From: Aestuariivita boseongensis
Lineage (GTDB): Bacteria > Pseudomonadota > Alphaproteobacteria > Rhodobacterales > Rhodobacteraceae
Assembly (NCBI RefSeq): GCF_001262635.1
Contig: NZ_JXYH01000010.1
Coordinates: 1-64,000 of the forward strand
DNA length: 64,000 nucleotides
Direction: 5' to 3'
The translations under genes and the position numbers were made by a program. Each line of letters opens with the position of its first letter. Within the stretch, counting starts at the first letter, position 1. Below the pieces are notes generated by a model. That model searched no databases and was not told where the DNA came from. It saw only the letters and a program-made list of their open reading frames with translations. Below, piece by piece: positions 7,887 through 15,999 of this stretch.

Positions 7887-9073
7887 TGTGCTGCCATCCT
7901 CTGGCTCGTGTTTCCGTGACGATAGATTTCCTGTGCCGCGGCCACGCCTGATCCCAACTGGATCGGCAGGCCCAGATCAGCCATCACCATTTCAGCCGTG
8001 GCAATGCCCGACAGCGCCATAGCGTCTGTCAGCGATCCCAGGTGACCGATGCGGAACACCTTGCCCGCCACGTCGCCTAGGCCGGTGCCGAACGCCATGC
8101 CGTATTCCTGCGCGGCGCGCGCAACGATGTCAGAGGCGTTGAACCCCTCGGGCGTACGAATGGCCGTAACAGTGTTCGAATAAAGATCCGGGCTGACCGC
8201 GCAGGGTTTCATGCCCCAGGCAAAGGTCGCGGCGCGCACACCTTCGGCGATGCGGGCATGGCGCGCAAACACATTGTCCAGACCTTCGCCCAACAACATC
8301 TCGGTTGCCAACTTCAGGCCATTCATCAGGCCCACGGCAGGTGTGTAGGGGTAAGCATTGGCCGCATAGCCGTTGCGCATGTCGTCAATCGACCAGAAGG
8401 TGCGCGGCAGGCTGTTGGTTTTCGACGCGGCCACCGCCTTTTCGGAAAAGCCCACGATGGCCAGACCGGCAGGCAGCATAAAGCCCTTCTGAGAGCCGGT
8501 CACCGCCACGTCCACGCCCCAGTCGTCAAACTGGAAATCCATCGACCCGATGGAGCTCACGCCGTCCACCAGCAAAAGCGCGCCATGACCCGCCGCATCC
8601 ATCGCGCGGCGCAAACCGCCCACGTCAGACACAACACCAGTGGCGGTTTCGTTATGCGTGGCCAGAACAGCCTTGATCTCACCAGCGGTATCGTCGCGCA
8701 GGATCTCTTCGAAGGTGGCCACAGGCAGACCCTCGCCCCAGGTGACATCCACCTGACGCACCTTCAGGCCAAAGCGCTGGCACATGTCGATCCATTTGTG
8801 GCTGAACATCCCGTTGCGCGCCGCCAAAACGGTATCGCCCGGGTTCAGCGTGTTGCTCAGCGCCGTTTCCCAGCCGCCAGTGCCCGACGCGGGAAAGATG
8901 AAAGTTTCACCCTTGGTTTGCTTCATGACCGCGCGCACACCGTCCAAAGCGGGGTGCAGAATGGTGGCAAACAGCGGCGACCGGTGGTCGATCGTCGGCA
9001 TGTCGCACGCCTTGCGGATCACTTCGGGAATATTGGTCGGGCCTGGAATAAAAACCGGGTTCTGAAAACTCAT
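7883..9073 (-). CDS. bhcA: L-aspartate--glyoxylate aminotransferase (class V), BhcA
   Basis: Transfers the amino group of aspartate to glyoxylate, giving glycine and oxaloacetate; oxaloacetate is the net product of the cycle. The 396-residue protein is a class V (serine--glyoxylate-like) aminotransferase: PGPTNIPEVIR at the N-terminus, ASGTGGWE at residues 62-69, LLVDGVSSIG with the PLP-contacting Asp170, and the PLP lysine in TGSQKGFM (Lys196). The start at 9073 has GGAGG six bases upstream; the longer frame up to 9151 begins in an operator palindrome and is rejected. First gene of the bhcABCD operon, divergent from bhcR. Confidence 0.93.
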   Translation of the reverse strand: MSFQNPVFIPGPTNIPEVIRKACDMPTIDHRSPLFATILHPALDGVRAVMKQTKGETFIFPASGTGGWETALSNTLNPGDTVLAARNGMFSHKWIDMCQRFGLKVRQVDVTWGEGLPVATFEEILRDDTAGEIKAVLATHNETATGVVSDVGGLRRAMDAAGHGALLLVDGVSSIGSMDFQFDDWGVDVAVTGSQKGFMLPAGLAIVGFSEKAVAASKTNSLPRTFWSIDDMRNGYAANAYPYTPAVGLMNGLKLATEMLLGEGLDNVFARHARIAEGVRAATFAWGMKPCAVSPDLYSNTVTAIRTPEGFNASDIVARAAQEYGMAFGTGLGDVAGKVFRIGHLGSLTDAMALSGIATAEMVMADLGLPIQLGSGVAAAQEIYRHGNTSQRMAAQ

Positions 9074-9132
9074 CGCGTCCTCCGTCGCTTGGGTTGACGC
9101 TTTATGAGGGCATCCTGCCGCGCGCTCAATTT

Positions 9133-9153
9133 TTTTGAAAAAGTTTTTCAAAA
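9133..9153. promoter_or_regulatory. Palindromic operator near the bhcA start (probable BhcR site)
   Basis: A 21-base palindrome, TTTTGAAAAA, then G, then TTTTTCAAAA, lies 60 bases upstream of the bhcA ATG. It shares its core TGAAAAA-N-TTTTTCA with the second element at 9195-9223. IclR regulators bind such short inverted repeats; BhcR, encoded next door, is the expected binder. The assignment is an inference from sequence and position. Confidence 0.75.
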
Positions 9154-9194
9154 CCGGGAAAGATTAAAAAATGTCTTGATTACAGTGCCTTATA

Positions 9195-9223
9195 TTTTTC
9201 ATAATATGAAAAACTTTTTCATA
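9195..9223. promoter_or_regulatory. Overlapping palindromes next to bhcR (probable BhcR operator)
   Basis: Three alternating half-sites follow each other with single-base spacers: TTTTTCATA (9195-9203), TATGAAAAA (9205-9213), TTTTTCATA (9215-9223). They form two overlapping 19-base palindromes. The last half-site abuts the bhcR ribosome-binding site AAAGGA (9223-9228), so binding here would be expected to control bhcR itself. A tandem arrangement suits an IclR tetramer; that is an inference. Confidence 0.75.
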
Positions 9224-9234
9224 AAGGAATCGCA

Positions 9235-10071
9235 ATGGCGGAAGAGCCCCCTCAGATCGCAGAATCGCGCCGTGCCCGGGGCCGTCCGCGCGACTGGCAT
9301 GACAAGACCGCGCAGAACACGATCAAGTCGCTGGACCGCGCGCTGGAAGTCCTTGAAACCCTGTCGGACATGGGCGGCGCGACCCTGTCGGAACTCGCAG
9401 CCGAAGCCGACCAATCCCCTGCCACCGTCTACCGCGTGCTGATCACGCTGGAAGGCCGCGGCATGGTCGAATTCAACCCCACCGAACAGCTTTGGAATAT
9501 TGGCGCGCGCGCCTTCCTGATCGGATCCCGCTTTCTGCGGCGGACCAATCTGGTTGAACGGGCGCGCCCCATCCTGCGTCAGTTGATGGAGGCCACAGGC
9601 GAAACCGCCAATCTGGGGATGGAGCGCGCGGGACAGGTTCTGTTTCTCAGCCAGGTCGAGACCCATGCCTCCATCCGTGCGTTCTTTCCTCCCGGCACGC
9701 TCTCGCCCATGCATTCTTCAGGCATTGGCAAGGCGTTGATGGCGCAGCTCAGCGATGCGCGGCTGGATGGCATAATTGCCGAACATGGGCTGGATCAATT
9801 CACGCCTCACACGCTGACCGATCCTGACATGCTGAAAGCCGATCTGGCCGCCACGCGCGACCGCGGATATTCCATCGATGCAGAAGAACGGAACGAAGGC
9901 ATGCGCTGCGTCGCGGCCCCCGTCTTTGATGCCTATGGCGATGTGGTGGCCGGCATTTCCGTCTCTGGCCCGTCCAGCCGGATTGTCGATCACATGATCG
10001 CGGGCTTCGGCGAACAAGTCTCCCAAGCGGCAGCTGACCTGTCGCGGGCCATCGGTGCGGATCGGCCATGA
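9235..10071 (+). CDS. bhcR: IclR-family regulator of the bhc operon, BhcR
   Basis: A 278-residue IclR protein encoded divergently from bhcA; in the known system BhcR controls the bhc genes and responds to glyoxylate. The first 30 residues are a basic leader, followed by the winged helix (TIKSLDRALEVLETLS, then ATLSELAAEADQSPATVYRVLITLEGRGMV) to about residue 80, and the effector-binding domain ending in SGPSSRIVDHMIAGFGEQV. The ATG at 9235 follows AAAGGAATCGCA. The upstream palindromes at 9133 and 9195 are the likely binding sites. A hairpin with a T-run follows the stop. Confidence 0.9.
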   Translation: MAEEPPQIAESRRARGRPRDWHDKTAQNTIKSLDRALEVLETLSDMGGATLSELAAEADQSPATVYRVLITLEGRGMVEFNPTEQLWNIGARAFLIGSRFLRRTNLVERARPILRQLMEATGETANLGMERAGQVLFLSQVETHASIRAFFPPGTLSPMHSSGIGKALMAQLSDARLDGIIAEHGLDQFTPHTLTDPDMLKADLAATRDRGYSIDAEERNEGMRCVAAPVFDAYGDVVAGISVSGPSSRIVDHMIAGFGEQVSQAAADLSRAIGADRP

Positions 10072-10078
10072 ATTAGAT

Positions 10079-10108
10079 AACCCCAAGGGCTTGCCAAGCG
10101 GGGCTTTT
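10079..10108 (+). terminator. Probable terminator after bhcR
   Basis: CCCC (10081-10084) pairs with GGGG (10100-10103) around an inner GCTTgccAAGC stem, followed by CTTTTTC. It lies just after the bhcR stop and before the hydrolase gene at 10144, which begins only 36 bases later, so partial read-through is possible. Confidence 0.6.
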
Positions 10109-10143
10109 TCCGGCCCCATCCCAGACAGGACGAGGGGGGCATC

Positions 10144-11838
10144 ATGGCCAAGGCAAAGAATATCCTGTTCATCATGTTCGATCAGCTGCGCTGGGATTAC
10201 CTCAGCTGCTATGGCCATCCCCATCTGGAAACGCCCCATATCGACCGGCTCGCGGCGATGGGTGTCCGCTTTACCCGCGCTTACATCCAGTCGCCCATCT
10301 GCGGCGCCTCGCGCATGTCGACCTATACCGGGCGCTATGTGCATTCCCATGGCGCGTCGTGGAACAACATCCCGCTGAAAGTGGGGGAAATGACGATGGG
10401 CGATCATTTGCGCCGCGCAGGCATGGATTGCTGGCTGGTAGGCAAGACCCATATGGCGGCTGACGCCGAAGGTATGGCGCGTCTGGGGCTGGAGCCTGAC
10501 AGCATCATCGGCGCCCGCGTGGCGGAATGCGGCTTTGACGTCTTTGAGCGTGACGACGGCATGCTGCCCGAAGGGCCGGATGGATCCTATGACCCCGATG
10601 GCGCGAAGGAATACAATAAATACCTGCAATCCAAGGGCTATGACAGCGACAACCCCTGGCATGACTTTGCCAATTCCGCCCTCGATGACGATGGCAATGT
10701 CCTGTCGGGCTGGTTCCTCAAAAACTCACCCATGGCCGCCAATATCGAGGAATCCGACAGCGAGACCCCCTATATGACCCGCCGCGGCATGGAGTTCATC
10801 GAACAGGCAGGCGACGCCCCCTGGTGCCTGCACCTCAGCTATATCAAGCCGCACTGGCCTTACATCGTGCCCGAGCCCTATTGTGATATGTACGGGCCCA
10901 ATCAGGTGCTCCCGCCGGTACGCGCGCAAGCCGAATTCGACAATGCCCACCCGGTCCTCAAGGCCTTCATGACCACCAAGATCGGCGAAAGCTTCTCCCA
11001 GCAACATGTGCGCGAGGCGGTGATCCCCGCCTATATGGGGCTGATCAAGCAATGCGATGATCAGATGGGTGTCCTCTTCGACTGGCTGGAGAAAACCGGC
11101 CGGATGGAGGACACCATGATCGTGCTGACCTCCGATCACGGGGACTACCTTGGCGATCACTGGATGGGCGAAAAGACCTTCTTCCACGACACCTCAACCA
11201 AGGTGCCACTGATCATCTACGATCCCTCGGAACAGGCCGACGCCACACGCGGAACGACCTGCGACGCGCTGGTGGAATCCATCGACCTGGCCCCAACCTT
11301 TGTCGAGCTGGCCGGTGCAAAGCCCGCCGATCACATCCTTGAAGGCGAAAGCCTGATGCCCATCCTGCACGGCTCAGCCAGAGCCACGAAACGCGACTAT
11401 GTGATCTGCGAATACGATTACTCCGGATCGCCTCTGTCACCCAAACTGAACGTGGATGTGCGCGATGCGGTGATGTTCATGATCGCCACGGAAGAGTGGA
11501 AACTGATCCATTGCGAAGGCGGCTACCGGCCCATCCTGTTTGACCTGAGAAATGACCCCGATGAGCTGACCGACCTCGGCGACAGCCCGGATCATCAACC
11601 CATCATCGACCAGATGTATGACAAGCTTTTTGCCTGGGCGCGCCGCCCCTCCCAGCGCACCACTCGGTCCAAGGACCAGCTGATCGCAATGCGCGGGAAG
11701 TCGGGCCGCAAGGGGATCGTGCTGGGTGTCTATGACGAAGATGACGCCAGCCCTGAGACCACCGTGAAATACCGTGGCCGCAAGGCCCCCCATTGGACCA
11801 ACCGTCACGGCAACCCCGTCCGCACCTCCGACGACTGA
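10144..11838 (+). CDS. Alkaline-phosphatase-superfamily hydrolase (phosphonate monoester hydrolase/sulfatase type)
   Basis: A 564-residue enzyme of the sulfatase branch of the alkaline phosphatase superfamily, closest by eye to phosphonate monoester hydrolases/type I sulfatases lacking a signal peptide. It has metal ligand Asp13 in IMFDQLRWDYL, the nucleophile region SPICGASRMSTYTGRY with Cys53 and Arg57 (normally converted to formylglycine), KTHMA, and TSDHGDYLGDH with the second set of metal ligands. The nucleophile motif is C-G-A-S-R, with Ala where most sulfatases have Pro. The tail after residue 510 is long and basic. It probably cleaves a phosphonate, phosphate or sulfate ester in the cytosol; the substrate is unknown. 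The neighbouring Dpp-type importer is convergent, so a link to it is only suggestive. Confidence 0.82.
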   Translation: MAKAKNILFIMFDQLRWDYLSCYGHPHLETPHIDRLAAMGVRFTRAYIQSPICGASRMSTYTGRYVHSHGASWNNIPLKVGEMTMGDHLRRAGMDCWLVGKTHMAADAEGMARLGLEPDSIIGARVAECGFDVFERDDGMLPEGPDGSYDPDGAKEYNKYLQSKGYDSDNPWHDFANSALDDDGNVLSGWFLKNSPMAANIEESDSETPYMTRRGMEFIEQAGDAPWCLHLSYIKPHWPYIVPEPYCDMYGPNQVLPPVRAQAEFDNAHPVLKAFMTTKIGESFSQQHVREAVIPAYMGLIKQCDDQMGVLFDWLEKTGRMEDTMIVLTSDHGDYLGDHWMGEKTFFHDTSTKVPLIIYDPSEQADATRGTTCDALVESIDLAPTFVELAGAKPADHILEGESLMPILHGSARATKRDYVICEYDYSGSPLSPKLNVDVRDAVMFMIATEEWKLIHCEGGYRPILFDLRNDPDELTDLGDSPDHQPIIDQMYDKLFAWARRPSQRTTRSKDQLIAMRGKSGRKGIVLGVYDEDDASPETTVKYRGRKAPHWTNRHGNPVRTSDD

Positions 11839-11877
11839 TCCTGCCGACCGGGCGCGTTCCCTGCTTCTTTCTGGCTC

Positions 11878-11913
11878 CAAATACCCCCGGGGGTTTGGGG
11901 GCAGCGCCCCCAA
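11878..11913. repeat. CAAATA-CCCCGGGG palindromic intergenic repeat, copy 2
   Basis: CAAATACCCCCGGGGG is followed by an eight-base-pair hairpin TTGGGGGC-AGC-GCCCCCAA (11895-11913). It has the same design and the same AGC loop as the copy at 3079-3116. It lies between the convergent stops of the hydrolase and dppF and probably also ends transcription from both sides. Confidence 0.6.
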
Positions 11914-11919
11914 GCGGCC

Positions 11920-12888
11920 TCACCCCTCGGCGTGATGGCAGGCCACGCGGGTGGTGCCGACATACCGCAGCTCGGGTCGCTTCTGTTTACAAACGTCCGT
12001 CGCCAGCGGGCAGCGTGGGTGGAACGCACATCCAGTGGGCGGGTTGATCGGATCGGGGATTTCGCCCTTGGGCGGTTCGACCTCTCGCCCGATCTGATCC
12101 ATGCGCGGGGCGGCGGCCAACAGCATCTGAGTGTAGGGATGCTTGGGCGTGGTAAACAGCGCATCGGGATCCGCCTCTTCCACCAGACGACCCAGATAGA
12201 GCACGCCGATGACATCCGCCATGTGCCGCACAACGGTCAGATCATGGCTGATGAACAGATAGGTCAGGCCCAGATCATCCTTCAGATCCGACATCAGGTT
12301 CAGCACCTGCGCCTGTACCGACACATCCAGCGCCGAGGTCGGCTCGTCACACACAATCAGCTTGGGGTTCGACGCCAGTGCGCGGGCGACACCGATCCGT
12401 TGCCGCTGTCCGCCGGAAAACTCATGCGGAAATTTCTGCGCGTCTTCGGCGGCAAGGCCCACCTGCTCCAACAATTTGGCGGCCAGCCCCGTCGCATCGC
12501 CACCGCGCGCGACCACCGGTTCGGTGATGATATCGCCCACCCGCCAGCGCGGATTGAGCGAGGCATAGGGGTCCTGAAAGATCATCTGAATATCAGACCG
12601 GATCTGATCCACGGTCTTGGCATCGCTCTCCGCCGCCAGGTTCACGCCGCGGATCTCAACCTCTCCCTCCGAGGGGCGCAGCAGCCCAACCAGCATCTTC
12701 CCGATGGTGGATTTGCCCGACCCGCTTTCGCCGACCAGCGCATAGACGGTGTTTTCCTCGACCTCGAAAGACACATCCGACACTGCCGTCAGCAAACGTT
12801 TGGGTTCATTCTCCAACACCCGGTTCAGCCAAGGCTTAGACACATCGAAGACCCGCGTCAGGTTGCGGATGGAAACAAGCGTGCTCAT
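11920..12888 (-). CDS. dppF: Oligopeptide/dipeptide ABC transporter ATP-binding protein (DppF type)
   Basis: One of the two ATPases of a Dpp/Opp-type importer in the cytoplasm. The 322-residue protein shows Walker A GESGSGKST near residue 50, the signature FSGGQRQRIGVARAL, Walker B LIVCDEPTSALD and the oligopeptide-transporter C-terminal extension GCAFHPRCPLATDVC with its conserved Cys residues. The start MSTLVSIRNLTRVF at 12888 overlaps the dppD stop by four bases (ATGA). It is the last gene of the operon and meets the hydrolase gene head-on. Substrate class (peptide, glycoside or opine) cannot be settled from the ATPase. Confidence 0.88.
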   Translation of the reverse strand: MSTLVSIRNLTRVFDVSKPWLNRVLENEPKRLLTAVSDVSFEVEENTVYALVGESGSGKSTIGKMLVGLLRPSEGEVEIRGVNLAAESDAKTVDQIRSDIQMIFQDPYASLNPRWRVGDIITEPVVARGGDATGLAAKLLEQVGLAAEDAQKFPHEFSGGQRQRIGVARALASNPKLIVCDEPTSALDVSVQAQVLNLMSDLKDDLGLTYLFISHDLTVVRHMADVIGVLYLGRLVEEADPDALFTTPKHPYTQMLLAAAPRMDQIGREVEPPKGEIPDPINPPTGCAFHPRCPLATDVCKQKRPELRYVGTTRVACHHAEG

Positions 12889-13865
12889 GCGCTCACCTCC
12901 TGGCTCACCGGGAACCAGCAGGCAGCGCGTCCTCCGGTGGCGTCCAGCGTGGGCCCGGGATTCTGGCGGCATTCCGCGTCGGCCTTGGGGCAGCGCGGGT
13001 GAAAAGCGCAGCCATCGGGCAGGCTTCCCAGGCGTGGCATCGATCCAGGGATTTGCCGCAGCCGTTCCTTGCCGGCGGAGGCCATGGGCATCGATCCCAC
13101 CAGCCCGTCTGTATAGGGGTGGCGCGGGGCGTTAAGCACCTGTTCAACCGGCCCAAGCTCGGCCAGACGTCCGGCATACATCACCGCCACGCGGTCGGCG
13201 GCTTCGGCGATCACACCCATGTCGTGGGTCACCAAAATGACCGAGGTGCCGCGTTCCCGGCAAAGCCGCTTCAGAAGCGCAATGATCTGCGCCTGCACCG
13301 ACACATCCAAGGCCGTTGTCGGTTCGTCCGCAATGACCAGCGACGGCTCGGCACAAAGCGCCAGCGCAATCACTACCCTCTGCCGCATACCACCCGAGAA
13401 TTCATGCGGGTATGATCCCAGCCGTTCGGCGGCGGCGGGAATGCCCACCTCTTCCAGCGCCTGCAAGGCGCGTTTGCGCGCCTCGGCCCGGGACACGGGC
13501 AGGTGTTCGAGGATGGTTTCCTCAAGCTGGTCGCCGATGCGCAAAAGCGGGTTCAGCGAGGTCAGCGGATCCTGAAAGATCATGCCGATCTCCTTGCCCC
13601 GCACCTTGCGCATCTGGTCTGCGCGCAGGTTGTCGATGCGTTTGCCTTTCAGCCAGATCTCGCCCCCCGCGATATGGGCGGGACGGTCCAGCAGGCCGAT
13701 CACCGCGTTACCGGTCATGGATTTGCCCGCGCCAGATTCCCCCACAACGCCCAGGATCTCTCCCGGTGCGATGTCATAGGACACATCGTCGACAGGCCGC
13801 AGCACGGCGCGGCGGGTGGGGATTTCAACAACAAGGTTTTTGACGGAAAGAACAGGATCGGTCAT
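12885..13865 (-). CDS. dppD: Oligopeptide/dipeptide ABC transporter ATP-binding protein (DppD type)
   Basis: Second ATPase of the importer, 326 residues. Walker A is GESGAGKSMTGNAV near residue 40, the signature is FSGGMRQRVVIALAL, Walker B is LVIADEPTTALD, and the C-terminal GCAFHPRCPKADAEC matches the Dpp/Opp-specific domain. The start at 13865 (MTDPVLSVKNLVVEI) overlaps the dppC stop by four bases; the longer frame to 13967 runs back inside dppC and is rejected. It pairs with DppF as a heterodimer in this family. Confidence 0.88.
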   Translation of the reverse strand: MTDPVLSVKNLVVEIPTRRAVLRPVDDVSYDIAPGEILGVVGESGAGKSMTGNAVIGLLDRPAHIAGGEIWLKGKRIDNLRADQMRKVRGKEIGMIFQDPLTSLNPLLRIGDQLEETILEHLPVSRAEARKRALQALEEVGIPAAAERLGSYPHEFSGGMRQRVVIALALCAEPSLVIADEPTTALDVSVQAQIIALLKRLCRERGTSVILVTHDMGVIAEAADRVAVMYAGRLAELGPVEQVLNAPRHPYTDGLVGSMPMASAGKERLRQIPGSMPRLGSLPDGCAFHPRCPKADAECRQNPGPTLDATGGRAACWFPVSQEVSA

Positions 13866-14824
13866 CTGAGCCTCGGGTTCAGGGCGTCGCGCAGCCAGTC
13901 GCCCAGCAGGTTCACCGACAGGGCAAGCGCAAGAAGGGTGGCCGCCGGGAACAGCAGGATCCACCACTCCCCTGAGAAGAGGAAACCCTGACCAATGCGG
14001 ATCAGCGTGCCCAGCGACGGCTGCGTGGGTGGCGCGCCGACGCCAAGGAAGCTGAGCGTCGCCTCGGCGATGATCGCCAGCGCGAGGGAGATCGTGGCAA
14101 TCACCAGCACAGGCGACAAAACGTTGGGCAGGATGTGTTTCAGCATGATCGCCGGGCCGGTGCGCCCGATCATCTTGGCCGCCTGCACATATTCCTTGTT
14201 CTTTTCCACCAGGGTGGCACCGCGCACGACGCGCGCGAACTGCACCCAGTCGGACAGGCCAATGGCCACGATCAGGACCCAGATCGCCATCTGGTCGCGG
14301 TATTCCACCGGCGTGAAGCCCTTGGCCACACCAAAGATCAGCATGGCCACAAGGATCGACGGGAAGGTCAGCTGGATATCGGCGATCCGCATGATCAGCG
14401 TCTCGATCCAGCCGCCGACATAGCCCGCGATCAGCCCCAAAAGCACACCGAGCACCATCGCGAACAGCACCGCCGCAAAGCCCACGAACAGCGAAATGCG
14501 CATGCCGTAAAGGATAGTGGAGAACACGTCCCGGCCTTGGTCATCAGTACCCAGCAGGAACGTGTCACCAGTAAACGCATTGGGCGTCGAGGGCGGCGTG
14601 AAACCGTTCATCAGGTTCAATGACGCCGGGTTGAATGGGTCATAAGGCGCAATCAGCGGAGCTAAGAGAGCCGCCAGCACAAGCAGAGCCACCACCGCGA
14701 AAGAGATGATGGCCACCGGGGACCGGCGGAACATATAGAAGAAGTCCGACGAAAAGAATTCACCCAGACGGGAGCGGCGCGGGGCCTGGGCCCGGCCCTT
14801 GATATCAACCAGTTCGTCGGTCAT
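13862..14824 (-). CDS. dppC: Oligopeptide/dipeptide ABC transporter permease (DppC type)
   Basis: Inner-membrane permease of 320 residues. It has the N-terminal cytosolic segment and first helix (SPVAIISFAVVALLVLAALL) typical of DppC/OppC, then the binding-protein-dependent transport domain with five further helices and the EAA loop (EYVQAAKMIGRTGPAIMLKHILPN) that docks to the ATPases. Its ATG shares one base with the dppB stop (TGATG), so translation is coupled. The two permeases form the membrane channel. Confidence 0.88.
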   Translation of the reverse strand: MTDELVDIKGRAQAPRRSRLGEFFSSDFFYMFRRSPVAIISFAVVALLVLAALLAPLIAPYDPFNPASLNLMNGFTPPSTPNAFTGDTFLLGTDDQGRDVFSTILYGMRISLFVGFAAVLFAMVLGVLLGLIAGYVGGWIETLIMRIADIQLTFPSILVAMLIFGVAKGFTPVEYRDQMAIWVLIVAIGLSDWVQFARVVRGATLVEKNKEYVQAAKMIGRTGPAIMLKHILPNVLSPVLVIATISLALAIIAEATLSFLGVGAPPTQPSLGTLIRIGQGFLFSGEWWILLFPAATLLALALSVNLLGDWLRDALNPRLR

Positions 14825-15798
14825 CAGTGCCTCCCATCCACGCGCAGGCGCGGGTCGATTGCAAAGTAAAGCAGGTCAACGATCAGGTTGATCGCCACGA
14901 ACATCACCGAAATCAGCATCAGGTAGGCCGCCATCACCGGGATATCGACGAACTGCACCGCGTTGATGAACAAAAGCCCCACACCCGGCCATTGGAACAC
15001 CGTCTCGGTGATGATCGCAAAGGCGATGATGGAGCCCAGCTGCAGGCCCGTCACCGTGATCACCGGCACCAGCGTGTTCTTGATCGCATGGCGGAAATTC
15101 ACCGCGCGTTCGCGCAGGCCGCGGGCACGGGCGAAGCGGATGTAATCCTGCCGCAGCACCTCCAGCATTTCCGAGCGCACCAACCGCATGATCAGCGTCA
15201 TCTGATAAAGACCCAGCGTGATCGACGGCAGGATCAGCGCCATTAGTCCCGACTTGGTCAGAAATCCGGTGGACCACCAGCCCACATCAACCACGTCTCC
15301 CCTGCCGAAACTGGGCAGCATGTCCAATTCCACCGAAAAGACATAGATCAGCAATATGCCGATCAGGAAGGTCGGAAGGGAAACCCCGATCAGTGACAGC
15401 GTCATGATGGCGTTGGCCGCCACCCCGTTTCGTCGGATCGCGGTGAAGACGCCCAAAATAATCCCAAGCGTGATCGCGAACAGCCCCGAAACCGCAGCCA
15501 GCTCCAGCGTGGCAGGGGCGCGTTCGGCGATGATATCGGCCACAGGGCGGCCCTGCCTGTACGACACGCCGAAATTGCCCTGAACCGCGCCTTGCAGAAA
15601 CTTGAAATACTGCACCGGGAAGGGCTGATCCAAACCCAGCTGCGTGCGCAGTCGGTCGATATCGGCCTGCGTGCGTTCCTGCCCCAGCATGTTGTCGACC
15701 GGGTCGCCGACAAAACGGAACATGGAAAACGCCACCAGACCCACGACAAGCAGGACCAGAAGCGACTGGAAAACACGCCTGAGAACAAAGGCCAGCAT
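14824..15798 (-). CDS. dppB: Oligopeptide/dipeptide ABC transporter permease (DppB type)
   Basis: Inner-membrane permease of 324 residues with the DppB/OppB N-terminus (MLAFVLRRVFQSLLVLLVVG), the periplasmic loop DPVDNMLG, and the EAA loop (DYIRFARARGLRERAVNFRHAIKN) near residue 225. It is the first of the four transporter core genes. The binding-protein gene and the small DUF4329 gene lie upstream on the same strand, so all six probably belong to one locus. The 201-base gap 15799-15999 holds no recognisable gene. Confidence 0.88.
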   Translation of the reverse strand: MLAFVLRRVFQSLLVLLVVGLVAFSMFRFVGDPVDNMLGQERTQADIDRLRTQLGLDQPFPVQYFKFLQGAVQGNFGVSYRQGRPVADIIAERAPATLELAAVSGLFAITLGIILGVFTAIRRNGVAANAIMTLSLIGVSLPTFLIGILLIYVFSVELDMLPSFGRGDVVDVGWWSTGFLTKSGLMALILPSITLGLYQMTLIMRLVRSEMLEVLRQDYIRFARARGLRERAVNFRHAIKNTLVPVITVTGLQLGSIIAFAIITETVFQWPGVGLLFINAVQFVDIPVMAAYLMLISVMFVAINLIVDLLYFAIDPRLRVDGRH

Positions 15799-15999
15799 GG
15801 CACACCCACCCCTTGATGATGGCGGCTCTTTTGCGTTACCGAGACCCGCCGGTCAAGGGCGGCAGGTCCAGTTCATCACTTGACCTGCGGGGAACTGCAG
15901 TGACCCTGCCTGGGATTTCATCAACCAGGGGAGATTGCGGGAGGGACACTGGGCTCACGACATCTTGGCATGGGAATTTCCGCGCCGTTCAGGCCTGCT

